From assembly GCA_964398915.1 (NCBI GenBank), contig CAYNOR010000001.1:248001-312000 (forward strand): a stretch of DNA of 64,000 nt. Direction: 5' to 3'. Source of the DNA: Tichowtungia sp964398915 (GTDB lineage Bacteria; Verrucomicrobiota; Kiritimatiellia; Kiritimatiellales; Tichowtungiaceae). The translations under genes and the position numbers were made by a program. Below the pieces are notes generated by a model that ran no database searches, was not told the DNA's origin, and was given only the letters and a program-made list of their open reading frames with translations. Below are positions 51,695 through 60,795 of the stretch, piece by piece; position 1 is the first letter of the stretch, and each line of letters starts with the position of its first letter.

Positions 51695-52750
51695 ATGAAT
51701 GCACGCGAAAGAGTTTCAGCCGTACTGAATCGTGAAAAAACAGACCGCGTTCCGGTGGATATCTGGCTGGTTCCGGAGCTGGTTGAAAAGTTTAAAACAA
51801 AACTGGGCGTGACCGATGAGCTGGATATTTACCGTAAGCTCGACGTGGACAAAATCGTCTGGCTGGGAATCCCGTACAAAGGCATCGTCCTCAAAGATCC
51901 AAACGAACATGCCGAAGTAAACCACTGGGGCGTTAAATTTCAAAAAGTCGATGCCAACGAAAAGGCACATTACGGCGAGGTTTCATTCAATCCGCTACGG
52001 GGGCTTGATTCCATCGAACAGCTTGAGGCCTATCCGTGGCCGAATCCCGACGACTTTGATTATGCCACCGCCGCCGCAGAAGCAAAAAAACTGGCTAAAG
52101 AATTTGTCACGCTCGGACCGTGGATTTCTCTTTTCGAGGTTTACTGCCAGATGCGTTCACTGGAAGAAGCTCTCATGGATACCGTCGCCGAGCCGGAATT
52201 TCTGCACGCCGCGCTCGACAAAATCGCCTGGTCGCAGGGTGAAGTGGTGCGCCGCTTCCTTGAAGCGTCCGGCGGTGCTGTCGATATGGTTTTTATCAGC
52301 GACGACATCGGCTCACAAACGAGTTTACTGATGTCACCTGCGGCCTTCGATGAGTTTATTTTCCCGCGCCTCAAGCAGTGGTGCGGTATGGTTCATTCCT
52401 ATGGCGCCAAAGTGTTCTTTCATACCGACGGAGCGGCTGAACCGCTGATCCCGCGACTGATCGAAGCCGGAATCGACGTACTCAATCCCATCCAGCATGT
52501 TTGTCCGGGCATGGACTGCAAAGAGATTAAGGCGAAATACGGTGACAAGCTCATCTTTCACGGCGGAGTTGAAAATCAGAAAATCCTGCCCTTCGGCACG
52601 CCCGAAGAAGTTGCGGCAGAAACGCGGCAATGTCTGGATGAACTCGGCCCGCAAGGTTACCTGCCCTGCTCCTGCCATTTCGCACAGGCTGACACCCCGA
52701 TTGAAAATATCATGGCGCTGATTAAAACCGTTCAGCAGTACCGTCTATAA
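51695..52750 (+). CDS. Uroporphyrinogen decarboxylase (URO-D) family protein, methyltransferase-like
   Basis: 351-residue TIM-barrel protein. MNARERVSAVLNREKTDRVPVDIW is the usual start of the URO-D/MtaA/cobalamin-linked methyltransferase group rather than HemE. Also FISDDIGSQTSLLMSPAAFDEFIFPRLKQW, HTDGAAEPLIPRLIEAGIDVLNPIQHV, and HGGVENQKILPFGTPEEV. Such proteins transfer methyl groups from small substrates to corrinoid or thiol carriers; no corrinoid protein or methyltransferase partner is near, so the substrate is open. GGGAGG lies seven bases before the ATG, and an upstream palindrome suggests regulation. Confidence 0.88.
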   Translation: MNARERVSAVLNREKTDRVPVDIWLVPELVEKFKTKLGVTDELDIYRKLDVDKIVWLGIPYKGIVLKDPNEHAEVNHWGVKFQKVDANEKAHYGEVSFNPLRGLDSIEQLEAYPWPNPDDFDYATAAAEAKKLAKEFVTLGPWISLFEVYCQMRSLEEALMDTVAEPEFLHAALDKIAWSQGEVVRRFLEASGGAVDMVFISDDIGSQTSLLMSPAAFDEFIFPRLKQWCGMVHSYGAKVFFHTDGAAEPLIPRLIEAGIDVLNPIQHVCPGMDCKEIKAKYGDKLIFHGGVENQKILPFGTPEEVAAETRQCLDELGPQGYLPCSCHFAQADTPIENIMALIKTVQQYRL

Positions 52751-52852
52751 AAGAGAACGGCAGGGTTTTGCAACTTGCGTTTGCGTCTTGGCTTTCGGGC
52801 GGTCATCGTATAAAAATCTCCCGATGTTTGATTCTTCCCGGGAGGCGATTAT

Positions 52853-53935
52853 ATGAGCAGCACATTCGGAACACTTTTCAAAGTGACAACATTCGGCGAA
52901 TCGCATGGCAAGGCGGTCGGCGCGGTTGTAGACGGCTGTCCTGCCAATTTGCAACTGACGGAAGCGGATATTCAGCCGCAGCTCAATCGCCGCCGGCCCG
53001 GTCAAAGCACCATTACCACCCCGCGCGATGAAGCGGATACGGTGACGATTCTTTCCGGAACAGAAAACGGCATCACGCTCGGCACGCCGGTCGCGCTTTC
53101 GGTAAACAACCGTGACCAGCGCCCCGCCGACTACGGCGATACGGCCTCCGTGCCGCGACCTTCCCATGCCGATTATACTTATCTGATGAAATATGGCGTG
53201 AGAGCTTCCAGCGGCGGCGGACGGGCCAGTGCACGAGAAACGATCGGACGCGTAGCCGCTGGCGCAATCGCCGAAAAGTGGCTCAAAAGCCGCTTCGGCC
53301 AGGTCTCTATTGTCGCCTATGTGAGTTCTGTCAGCAAAATTACAGCCCCGGATCTCACCGCCAGCCCACTGACGCGCGAGCTGGTAGATGCCAATCTGGT
53401 ACGCTGTCCCGACATGGCAACGGCGCAGAAAATGATTACCGCCATTGAACAGGCCCGCGATGAAAAGGATTCACTGGGCGGAACGGTGACCTGTGTTTGC
53501 CGGGGATTCCCTGCCGGACTGGGTGAGCCGGTGTTTGATAAACTGGAGGCCATACTGGCTCAGGCGATGCTCTCAATTCCGGCAGTAAAGGGCTTTGAAA
53601 TCGGCTCGGGTTTCGCCGGCACACTCATGCGCGGGTCTCAGCATAATGATATTTTTATTCAAAAGGGCGACCGACTCGGAACAAAAACGAACTACAGCGG
53701 CGGCGTGCAGGGTGGAATTACAAACGGCGAGCCCGTCATATTCCGGATTGCAATCAAACCTGTCGCGACAATCGGACAACCTCAGCAAACCATCGACCTG
53801 AGCGGCGAAGCCGTTACACTCGAAGCCAAAGGCCGCCACGATCCGTGCGTATTACCGCGCGCGATTCCTATTGTAGAGGCCATGACAGCGCTGGTGCTAA
53901 CCGATGCAGCCTTGCGGCAGGAATATCGTCTGTAA
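52853..53935 (+). CDS. aroC: AroC, chorismate synthase
   Basis: Last step of the shikimate pathway: converts EPSP to chorismate, needing reduced FMN. 360 residues: FGTLFKVTTFGESHGKAVGAVVDGCPAN, RRRPGQSTITTPRDEADTV, GTPVALSVNNRDQRPADY, RASARETIGRVAAGAIAEKWL, and the C-terminal SGGVQGGITNGEPVIFRIAIKP. Standard length. Preceded by GGGAGG. Confidence 0.97.
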   Translation: MSSTFGTLFKVTTFGESHGKAVGAVVDGCPANLQLTEADIQPQLNRRRPGQSTITTPRDEADTVTILSGTENGITLGTPVALSVNNRDQRPADYGDTASVPRPSHADYTYLMKYGVRASSGGGRASARETIGRVAAGAIAEKWLKSRFGQVSIVAYVSSVSKITAPDLTASPLTRELVDANLVRCPDMATAQKMITAIEQARDEKDSLGGTVTCVCRGFPAGLGEPVFDKLEAILAQAMLSIPAVKGFEIGSGFAGTLMRGSQHNDIFIQKGDRLGTKTNYSGGVQGGITNGEPVIFRIAIKPVATIGQPQQTIDLSGEAVTLEAKGRHDPCVLPRAIPIVEAMTALVLTDAALRQEYRL

Positions 53936-54010
53936 TGTCACTTGTTTTTCTGTATGCCGAGATTACTCTAGTTTCGTTTTACATCTCTCATCACAAAAAA
54001 TTCCGGGCGC

Positions 54011-55120
54011 ATGAAAAAAAAAGACATAGATATTCGCGATATTTATCATGAAAAACCGCTGAAGTTCGAAGAACCGACTTCCAGTTGGAGCGCGAAAGAG
54101 TCTATTGATCGCGAAATACGCCGCCGATTGATTGTTAATGCATCGGCTGTTCTGGTAACCATCCTGCTGGCCGTGCTGCTCTTGACAACTATTGTGAAAG
54201 ATATTCTATATACAACCCGTCAGCAGGCGTCCGCGCGGGCGAAACCCGTTCCTTTGGCCTCTTATACACTGCCAGAGGATGAACAATGGGCTATTGAATA
54301 CCGGCGGGTTGCTTCGCAGTCGGAAGCCCATGAGCCGCTTAAAACCAAGGAGTTTTCAACCAAGTGGGTGAAAAATGCCGCCTACCACTTGATTATGGGC
54401 GATCAGGCTCTCCGGCAGAACGAACTGGAGACCGCACAAAATCATCTTGAGGCGGCGATAACGGCTTTCCCTGACATGACGGGGGTTCATCGCCCGCTGG
54501 GATCCGTTTACTTAAAACAGCAGTATTTCGAAAAGGCCGTTGAACAACTGCAAAAGGCGCTGGAAGAACAGACGTCCGTTGACATACTTAATAATCTGGG
54601 CGTTGCATACATGGGTCTCCATGAATACGATCGCGCCGAAACCTATTTCAAACTGGCGGTTCAGCAGCAGCCGGAGATCGCCGGTTGCTATAAAAACCTC
54701 GCGTTATTATATCAGCAAATCAACCGTACCAATGAGGTGTCCGGCTCTTTTGAAAAATACTTTTCTCTGAATCCAAAGGATACGGCGCAGATCAAAAACT
54801 ACGTTGCCTATCTCACCGCTGCTGGCCGGACCGGCGATGCAATAGATTTTCTCGAACGGCTGAACGGAGCTGATCCACTTATAGTCTATCGGCTTTTAGC
54901 CAAAACTGCGGCGCAAAATGCCGATGCAGAGCGTGCGGTCAGAGCCCTCAAGGAAACCGCGCGGCTTCTTACCCCCCGCCAAACCATCGCAGAAATGCAC
55001 GATGGCGTTTTCGATAAAATAGCTCACGATGAATCGTTCGAAGATCTTTTGTACAGGCTTGAGCTGGCTGCAGTATCTATTTCCACCAATTTTGAAGCCC
55101 AGGGGAGTTCCGAAGATTAA
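54011..55120 (+). CDS. Membrane-anchored TPR protein with N-terminal RDIY motif (paralogue 1)
   Basis: 369 residues. N-terminus MKKKDIDIRDIYHEKPLKF, membrane helix near 43-62 (VNASAVLVTILLAVLLLTTIV), then a proline-rich linker and a conserved FSTKWVKNAAYHLIMGDQAL. After it come about five TPR-like repeats (HLEAAITAFPDMTGVHRPLGSVYLKQQ; AVEQLQKALEEQTS; YDRAETYFKLAVQQQPEIAGCYKNLALLYQ). About 40 percent identical by eye to the next gene. Function unknown; the topology suggests a periplasmic protein-interaction scaffold. Confidence 0.8.
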   Translation: MKKKDIDIRDIYHEKPLKFEEPTSSWSAKESIDREIRRRLIVNASAVLVTILLAVLLLTTIVKDILYTTRQQASARAKPVPLASYTLPEDEQWAIEYRRVASQSEAHEPLKTKEFSTKWVKNAAYHLIMGDQALRQNELETAQNHLEAAITAFPDMTGVHRPLGSVYLKQQYFEKAVEQLQKALEEQTSVDILNNLGVAYMGLHEYDRAETYFKLAVQQQPEIAGCYKNLALLYQQINRTNEVSGSFEKYFSLNPKDTAQIKNYVAYLTAAGRTGDAIDFLERLNGADPLIVYRLLAKTAAQNADAERAVRALKETARLLTPRQTIAEMHDGVFDKIAHDESFEDLLYRLELAAVSISTNFEAQGSSED

Positions 55121-55192
55121 AACGGAGATTAAAACGCGCAGATATATTTTGCTTTCCACCGATTTTTCATTACTCTACCGCGCTCGAATGAT

Positions 55193-55270
55193 GGTGGGTG
55201 TAGCTCAGTTGGTTAGAGCGCCAGATTGTGATTCTGGATGTCGCGGGTTCAAATCCCGTCACTCACCCCA
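55193..55270 (+). tRNA. tRNA-His (anticodon GTG)
   Basis: Cloverleaf GTGGGTGTAGCTCAGTTGG... with anticodon loop ATTGTGAT, T-arm GCGGGTTCAAATCCCGT, and acceptor CACTCAC pairing with GTGGGTG. A G precedes the acceptor (55193), opposite C73, the identity base pair of tRNA-His. CCA is encoded (55268-55270). It sits between two paralogous TPR genes. Confidence 0.97.
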
Positions 55271-55305
55271 TGTTCTGCCTGTATGTAGAAACCGAGGAGT
55301 CGTGC

Positions 55306-56409
55306 ATGCATAAGAGAAAAGACGAAATCCGCGATATCTATCAGGGCAACAGTCACGACCTTGAGAAAGACTTTACCCAGCAAATCGCAAAGGAGCAGCT
55401 TGAGGCCCGCCAGCGAGACCTTCAACGCAGCCGCCTGGCCTCACTTTTTTTCGGCGCATTAGTGATCGTGCTTTCCGTGGTTCTGATTGCGGTGGTCATT
55501 CGCGACTTCCTAGGCGAACGCAAACCATCAAGAAAAATACCCACCGCCGAAAAGCCGTTTATCCCCCGTTATTCCCTGCCAACCGAGGCGCTTTGGGTCA
55601 TGGATTATCAGCAGGCCGTTGCACAGGCGGAGGCCGATACAAAACCCGGCCCGAAACCCCTTTCGACTAAATGGGTTAAAAATGCCGCCTACCACATAAT
55701 TATGGGACAACAGGCTTTATCCATCAATGCGGCGAATCAGGCCATGGAACACTTTCAGAAGGTGGTTGAAATCTACCCTGACATCCAAGGACTGCATCTT
55801 GCATTGGGAATGCTGTATCTCCAGCGTGAAGAGTGCGTGCTGGCGGCACAACACCTCGAAAAGGCTGTTCAGGAAGAAGAAACGTTTGATGCGGTAGCGA
55901 ATCTTGGATCTGCCTATATCGGCGCGGAAGCGTATGAAAAAGCTGAAAAACATCTCAAACGTGCGCGCGAATTGCGCCCCGAAAGCCCCGTCTGTCACAA
56001 AAATCTGGCTGTGCTCTACCAGAAAATGAAACGCGACAACGAAGCCATCTATCACTTTGAAAAATACATCGATCTGCAACCAAACGATTTGGAAACAATG
56101 CAAGCCTACGCGCTTTATTTGACCAAACTCGGACGATGGAAAGAAGCGGCGGACTTCCTGACCAATCTGACAAAAGAAATCACAAATGTGGCTCCAATCT
56201 ATTTTTTGCTGGCGCAGGTACAGATACAAAATGGACAGCAGGACAAAGCCATTGAGGCTTTAAAACGCGGCATTCAGCTCATTGACCCAGGCCTGGCGCT
56301 GGCATGGATGAGTCGTGATGAGTTTAATATCGTGCGCGGAACCGGTGAATTCAAATCACTGATTGACCAGCTCGAGATATCAAACGTATCACTCGACAAA
56401 AAACGGTAG
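55306..56409 (+). CDS. Membrane-anchored TPR protein with N-terminal RDIY motif (paralogue 2)
   Basis: 367 residues from the ATG at 55306, preceded by GAGGAG. Same plan as the previous gene: MHKRKDEIRDIYQGNSHDLEK, membrane helix near 45-64 (FFGALVIVLSVVLIAVVI), PLSTKWVKNAAYHIIMGQQAL, then TPR repeats (AMEHFQKVVEIYPDIQGLHLALGMLYLQRE; AAQHLEKAVQEEETFDAVANLGSAYIGAEAYEKAEKHL). A tandem duplicate separated by tRNA-His. Function unknown. Converges with comEC. Confidence 0.8.
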   Translation: MHKRKDEIRDIYQGNSHDLEKDFTQQIAKEQLEARQRDLQRSRLASLFFGALVIVLSVVLIAVVIRDFLGERKPSRKIPTAEKPFIPRYSLPTEALWVMDYQQAVAQAEADTKPGPKPLSTKWVKNAAYHIIMGQQALSINAANQAMEHFQKVVEIYPDIQGLHLALGMLYLQREECVLAAQHLEKAVQEEETFDAVANLGSAYIGAEAYEKAEKHLKRARELRPESPVCHKNLAVLYQKMKRDNEAIYHFEKYIDLQPNDLETMQAYALYLTKLGRWKEAADFLTNLTKEITNVAPIYFLLAQVQIQNGQQDKAIEALKRGIQLIDPGLALAWMSRDEFNIVRGTGEFKSLIDQLEISNVSLDKKR

Positions 56410-56414
56410 CACGC

Positions 56415-58307
56415 TCAACGGGCCGGCGATATGCGAACGCCGCCCTTACCCACAGCCCAGTCGGACTTTTCTTTACTGCCGTTAACTTCGGTCTGTTGCG
56501 GATGAAACATGTCCTGCAGCTGACAAACCGCTCCGGCATCCGCTCGGGTACCGCTTACCACCAAAGAATGCAGCTTATTAACACCCTCTTTCTGCAAAAG
56601 CCGGATGGTGTGCATCGTACTGAACGGGCTTCCGTCCGTCATTAATACCCACTGATGTCCCGGCAATCGAAGCGCCACGGACGAATCTCCCTCGCGCAGA
56701 ATTTTGATATTACGATTCCACTCCACCGAGCCGATACTCCACAGCAACGCCGACAACAGCACCAGGAGCAGTGATCCCTTCCGCCAGCGTACAGGGCCGG
56801 TGAAAAATAAAATTAACCCGGCATACCAGAGCCCGGTTACCAAAACAGACGGAGCGCGAACAGCCCGGCAGGCGCCGGGCAGTGCCGCAAGGTGCCGGAC
56901 AATCCACATCAGCAGACTGATAAACAACAGGTTAGCCTGATTAAAAAGTGCCGCCGCCGCAGGCAGAAACAATACACCGCTCAGCAGAGCCAGACATCCG
57001 GCGAGCATAATCATAAAAGTCAGCGGTATAACGGCCAGATTTCCAAACAAGGCAATCGGCGAAAGGGTGTTAAAAAAGAAAGCGGTAATCGGGGCAGAAA
57101 AAAGCCATGCCGCCAGCGACGTGAGCATCAGCAATCCCGCGCTGCGCAGCATCGCCGCTACCGGATGCGGTCCGCTGAGTTGTTTGAGCGGGATATCCCA
57201 GCCGGCTAAACGGAATCCGTTGATCTGCCGCATAGCCCAGCCGTTCACCACAATAAGTCCGCATACGACAACAAAGGATAACAAGAAACCCGGATCGCCA
57301 ATATTCGCAGGCTGCAACGTCAGCAATAATATAGTGGCTAATGCGATAGACGAGGAGGCGTCCGGGCGACGACCGACCAGCGATGCAATAAAAAACACCG
57401 AGGCCATTGCCAGTGCACGTAAAGCGCTCGGCTGAAGTCCGGTCGTGAAAATATACAGGAAAAGCGCAGGGAGCAGCAGCAGTCCCCATCGAGGACGGGA
57501 AACACCGATAATTTTCAATCCGGCAATAAAGATAGCGCCCAGAATCACGACATGCTGTCCGGAGATAGCAAAAATATGGAGCGTTCCGGTGCGGGTAAAT
57601 ATTTGATAAAGATCTGCCGGGATCGCCTGCCGATACCCCAGCAACATGGCATGAAGCAAGCGGGTCTGTTCCGGAAAGGCCTCAACACCCAAACGAAGCA
57701 ATGCCGCGGCACGGCGACGAACATCATAGCAACGTCCGGCTAGTGAAGTCCCGGCTGCTTTAATTTTAAGGGCTTCCGTGCCGGAAACACTCAAAGTTCC
57801 ATCCGCACCGCCGCGCGGATTTTCGTAGCTGGCATAATGGCCTTTTAACTGCCACTGCTCTCCGAAAAAAACCGGAACAGCCGGGTTTTTAAGATAAACC
57901 CGCAACACGGTCTCAGTCGGCAGACACCCTTCTTCGCAACGTACAGTCTCCGCGCGGAATAAAAAAGAAACGGTTCCGTCCGTGCTGGAAATGGACGGCT
58001 CATCTTCGATGGTTCCGGTCAGCTCCTGTTCGTTGAAATGCACTTCCGCGACCGGCAGCACGGCACGGGACAAGGCCGGCATTTCATTAATTGCACTATG
58101 CGTAGCGGCGAGCACCCCGCAGGCGATATAAATCAACAAGGCCGTCCGGAAATGCAAAACCATCCAGCAGGCGAACGCCAATAGCAAAGCGGCTAAGCTC
58201 AGCAGGAGCAGCGGCGAGCCACTGATACAGCGCTGGATATAAATACCCGCCGCGACAGACAGGGCAACTCCAACCAAAGGGCGCCGCACCTGTTGAGCCA
58301 GGATCAT
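56415..58307 (-). CDS. comEC: ComEC/Rec2-type competence membrane protein, C-terminally shortened
   Basis: 630 residues; the inner-membrane channel for DNA uptake. N-terminal membrane and OB-like region (DUF4131-type, about 30-170); central competence domain with LLHAMLLGYRQAIPADLYQIFTRTGTLHIFAISGQHVVILG and LPALFLYIFTTGLQPSALRALAM; then several helices. The C-terminal metallo-beta-lactamase-like domain of full ComEC (about 750-800 residues) is reduced to ~130 residues without HxHxDH, so it probably lacks nuclease activity. Its stop is five bases from the convergent TPR gene. Directly downstream of a third TPR gene (58311-59597), four bases apart. Confidence 0.88.
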   Translation of the reverse strand: MILAQQVRRPLVGVALSVAAGIYIQRCISGSPLLLLSLAALLLAFACWMVLHFRTALLIYIACGVLAATHSAINEMPALSRAVLPVAEVHFNEQELTGTIEDEPSISSTDGTVSFLFRAETVRCEEGCLPTETVLRVYLKNPAVPVFFGEQWQLKGHYASYENPRGGADGTLSVSGTEALKIKAAGTSLAGRCYDVRRRAAALLRLGVEAFPEQTRLLHAMLLGYRQAIPADLYQIFTRTGTLHIFAISGQHVVILGAIFIAGLKIIGVSRPRWGLLLLPALFLYIFTTGLQPSALRALAMASVFFIASLVGRRPDASSSIALATILLLTLQPANIGDPGFLLSFVVVCGLIVVNGWAMRQINGFRLAGWDIPLKQLSGPHPVAAMLRSAGLLMLTSLAAWLFSAPITAFFFNTLSPIALFGNLAVIPLTFMIMLAGCLALLSGVLFLPAAAALFNQANLLFISLLMWIVRHLAALPGACRAVRAPSVLVTGLWYAGLILFFTGPVRWRKGSLLLVLLSALLWSIGSVEWNRNIKILREGDSSVALRLPGHQWVLMTDGSPFSTMHTIRLLQKEGVNKLHSLVVSGTRADAGAVCQLQDMFHPQQTEVNGSKEKSDWAVGKGGVRISPAR

Positions 58308-58310
58308 GGG

Positions 58311-59597
58311 TTATTTTCCGGACTGAATGGCGTTCAGATTGGGCTGTTTTGGGAGCTCAAGACCGCCGCCAGGCACAACAGCTGCTGCTTTTTCGGCTTC
58401 GCGACGATTGATTTCTTCAATGGCTTTACGGGTTTCAACACCCACAACACGGTCGGCAAAGGAACGGAACTCAACGGTTTCTCGAACCGAATCAAATCCG
58501 GCATCTCTCAACCACAGCGAAATGGTTGTTTCACCAAACAGGCTGGCGGCCTGCCCTAAAAAGACAACGGCTTTGCCGGCTTGAGCCAATTGCGCATAAC
58601 AACGGGCAAGCATCTGATAATAGTCGGGCTGCGGATCAAGCCGAACCAGTTCGAGATAATACGGAACCGTTTTCTGGGGATCGTTCTGTGCAAAATAAAT
58701 CTTTCCGCAATTTTCAAGCGCCTCGGTATTTTTCGGGTCGTTTTTCAACACCCGCTCAAACAGCGCCAGAGCGGCTTCTTGATTGCCCTGCCAAAGCTGT
58801 CCGGTGGCGGCGATGGAAAGCACCATCTGATTATTCGGCTGATCCAGGAGCAATCTCTCCGCCAGTACCAGTCCGGCTTCAACTTGGCTGCTCTCTTGCA
58901 GTGCGCGCAAGAGATTCATTTGCAAGGCTGGCTGACGGCTGTCCTGATCCAGCAGACGTATACATAAAGGAACCGCCTCAGCATAAAGCCCCTGCAACAT
59001 ATAAATATCAACGAGCATCTGCTGCGCCTCCCGGTTGTCCGGAGTAATACGCAAAGCCTGCCCGAGCCGCCCGGCCGCTTCGTCGTTTATGCCCCGCCGG
59101 CTTAATGATTCGGCAGAACGCAGATGCTGCTCCGTCTGCTCCCACTGCGCCAGCCGCTGTTTAATCAACGCAGCACTAACCGCCTGTGCAGAAGGCTCCG
59201 CCGCCCCAGCTGGAAGTTCTCCCGTCGTGGAGGATTTTTCCATCCGCATGGCGTTAGCTGCCCACTGCTGCTGTTTTTTCTCAGACGGTTTATCCAGGAG
59301 GCTCAACGCCCATTTCAACGCGACAAAACCTGCAACCAGAAGTACGACGATCAAAACGGTTCGGAACAGAAGAATTGCGATCGCCTTATTGCTGGCGCGA
59401 TTACTGGTCTCTTCACGAATACGGGCGGGACTGTGCCGCGACGTTCGATGAGTCTGCCGCCCGCCTGAACCCGCAGAATAGTCGTCCAGCGGGGTTTCTC
59501 CGGCGTGCTGGGAATAAAAGTTATCCGCCGGGACCGACCGCGCAGTTCGCGGGCTGACCTTAGCGGTTTGAGTGTTTTTTTTACCGAATAATTTCAT
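58311..59597 (-). CDS. Membrane-anchored TPR protein (paralogue 3), upstream of comEC
   Basis: 428 residues. A long N-terminal, basic, low-complexity region (MKLFGKKNTQTAKVSPRTA...), a membrane helix near 75-95 (IAILLFRTVLIVVLLVAGFVALKW), then TPR-like repeats (LGQALRITPDNREAQQMLVDIYMLQGLYAEAVPL; ALALFERVLKNDPKNTEALENCGKIYFAQNDPQKTVPYYLELV). Related in layout to the 54.0 and 55.3 kb genes, but lacks their RDIY start. It overlaps nothing and lies four bases upstream of comEC, suggesting an operon and a possible link to DNA uptake or envelope machinery. Confidence 0.78.
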   Translation of the reverse strand: MKLFGKKNTQTAKVSPRTARSVPADNFYSQHAGETPLDDYSAGSGGRQTHRTSRHSPARIREETSNRASNKAIAILLFRTVLIVVLLVAGFVALKWALSLLDKPSEKKQQQWAANAMRMEKSSTTGELPAGAAEPSAQAVSAALIKQRLAQWEQTEQHLRSAESLSRRGINDEAAGRLGQALRITPDNREAQQMLVDIYMLQGLYAEAVPLCIRLLDQDSRQPALQMNLLRALQESSQVEAGLVLAERLLLDQPNNQMVLSIAATGQLWQGNQEAALALFERVLKNDPKNTEALENCGKIYFAQNDPQKTVPYYLELVRLDPQPDYYQMLARCYAQLAQAGKAVVFLGQAASLFGETTISLWLRDAGFDSVRETVEFRSFADRVVGVETRKAIEEINRREAEKAAAVVPGGGLELPKQPNLNAIQSGK

Positions 59598-59703
59598 GAT
59601 TTAACGCGTTCCGGTCTGACAACAAAACGGTTGCAGTATCGGGCGGTACGCGTAAAGTGTCAAGCGTTGCGGGTTGCTTCCGGAGCCCGTCGGGAGACGT
59701 TTT

Positions 59704-60795
59704 ATGGAACTTTTTATTTTAACCCTTTTGGTGCTTGTCGCCCTGCTGATACTGGTTCAACTCGGCCTGGCGCTCCATGGCAGCGGACGGCAGGACACGC
59801 GGCTCGAAATGCTCACGCGCGGCCTCAATACACTCACCGAACAGATAGACGGCCGCGCCCGCAAAAGCGAAGAGGCGGTTCAGTCACAAATCGAAAAACT
59901 GATTGCCTCCAATAATCAGCGCCTGGATCAGATCAGCGAGAAAGTCGAGCAGCGGCTGGATAAAGGGTTTAAAGAAACCACCACCGTTTTCAGCGATGTG
60001 CTTAAACGCCTGGCATTGATTGATAAAGCCCAGGAAAAAATCGATAAACTCACCGAAAATGTCGTCAGTCTTCAGGACGTTCTGTCCGACAAACGCTCGC
60101 GCGGGGCCTTCGGCGAAGTACAGCTCAGCGCACTCATTTCAAATATGATGCCCGAAAACAGCTATTCTCTTCAGCACACCTTCCCGAACGGCGTGCGGGC
60201 TGACTGCGTACTGTTTCTGCCGGACCCGACCGGCACCATCTGCATTGATTCAAAATTTCCACTCGAAGGGTACCGGCGCATGACCGACCTGTCGCTGGGC
60301 GAAACCGACCGCACCGCCGCCGAACGCCAGTTCCGGCAGGACATCAAAAAACACATCAAAGACATCGCCGGTAAATATATCCTGCCCGGCACCACATCCG
60401 ACGGGGCGATGATGTTTATTCCGGCGGAAGCCGTTTTTGCTGAAATTCACGGACACTATCCGGATCTCGTCGAAGAAGCACAGCGCGCGCGCGTCTGGAT
60501 GACCTCGCCCACCACCATGATGGCAGTACTCACCACAGCACGCGCCGTGCTGAAAGATTCAGCCACCCGTCAGCAGGTGCATTTGATCAAAGAGCATTTG
60601 GTGGCGCTGGCGCAGGACTTCAGCCGCTTTCAGGAGCGCATGGACAAACTGGCCGCACATATCGGTCAGGCCCACAAAGACGTTGATGACGTACAAACCT
60701 CGGCCCGCAAAATCACCAGCCGCTTCGGCAAAATTGAAAAGGTTGATCTCTCAGGCGAAAGACCGGCTACGCTGGATGATTCGTCCGATTCCTGA
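59704..60795 (+). CDS. rmuC: RmuC family protein
   Basis: 363 residues from the ATG at 59704 (a longer frame to 59674 lacks a site). N-terminal membrane helix (MELFILTLLVLVALLILVQLGLAL), a coiled coil (about 40-125), then the RmuC core: RGAFGEVQLSALISNMMPENSY, ADCVLFLPDPTGTICIDSKFPLEGYRRM, DIAGKYILPGTTSDGAMMFIPAEAVFAEIH, RVWMTSPTTMMAVLTTARAVLKD. A nuclease-fold protein that limits recombination at inverted repeats; notable in this repeat-rich DNA. Its 3' end overlaps the convergent hsdR gene by 29 bp. Confidence 0.93.
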   Translation: MELFILTLLVLVALLILVQLGLALHGSGRQDTRLEMLTRGLNTLTEQIDGRARKSEEAVQSQIEKLIASNNQRLDQISEKVEQRLDKGFKETTTVFSDVLKRLALIDKAQEKIDKLTENVVSLQDVLSDKRSRGAFGEVQLSALISNMMPENSYSLQHTFPNGVRADCVLFLPDPTGTICIDSKFPLEGYRRMTDLSLGETDRTAAERQFRQDIKKHIKDIAGKYILPGTTSDGAMMFIPAEAVFAEIHGHYPDLVEEAQRARVWMTSPTTMMAVLTTARAVLKDSATRQQVHLIKEHLVALAQDFSRFQERMDKLAAHIGQAHKDVDDVQTSARKITSRFGKIEKVDLSGERPATLDDSSDS

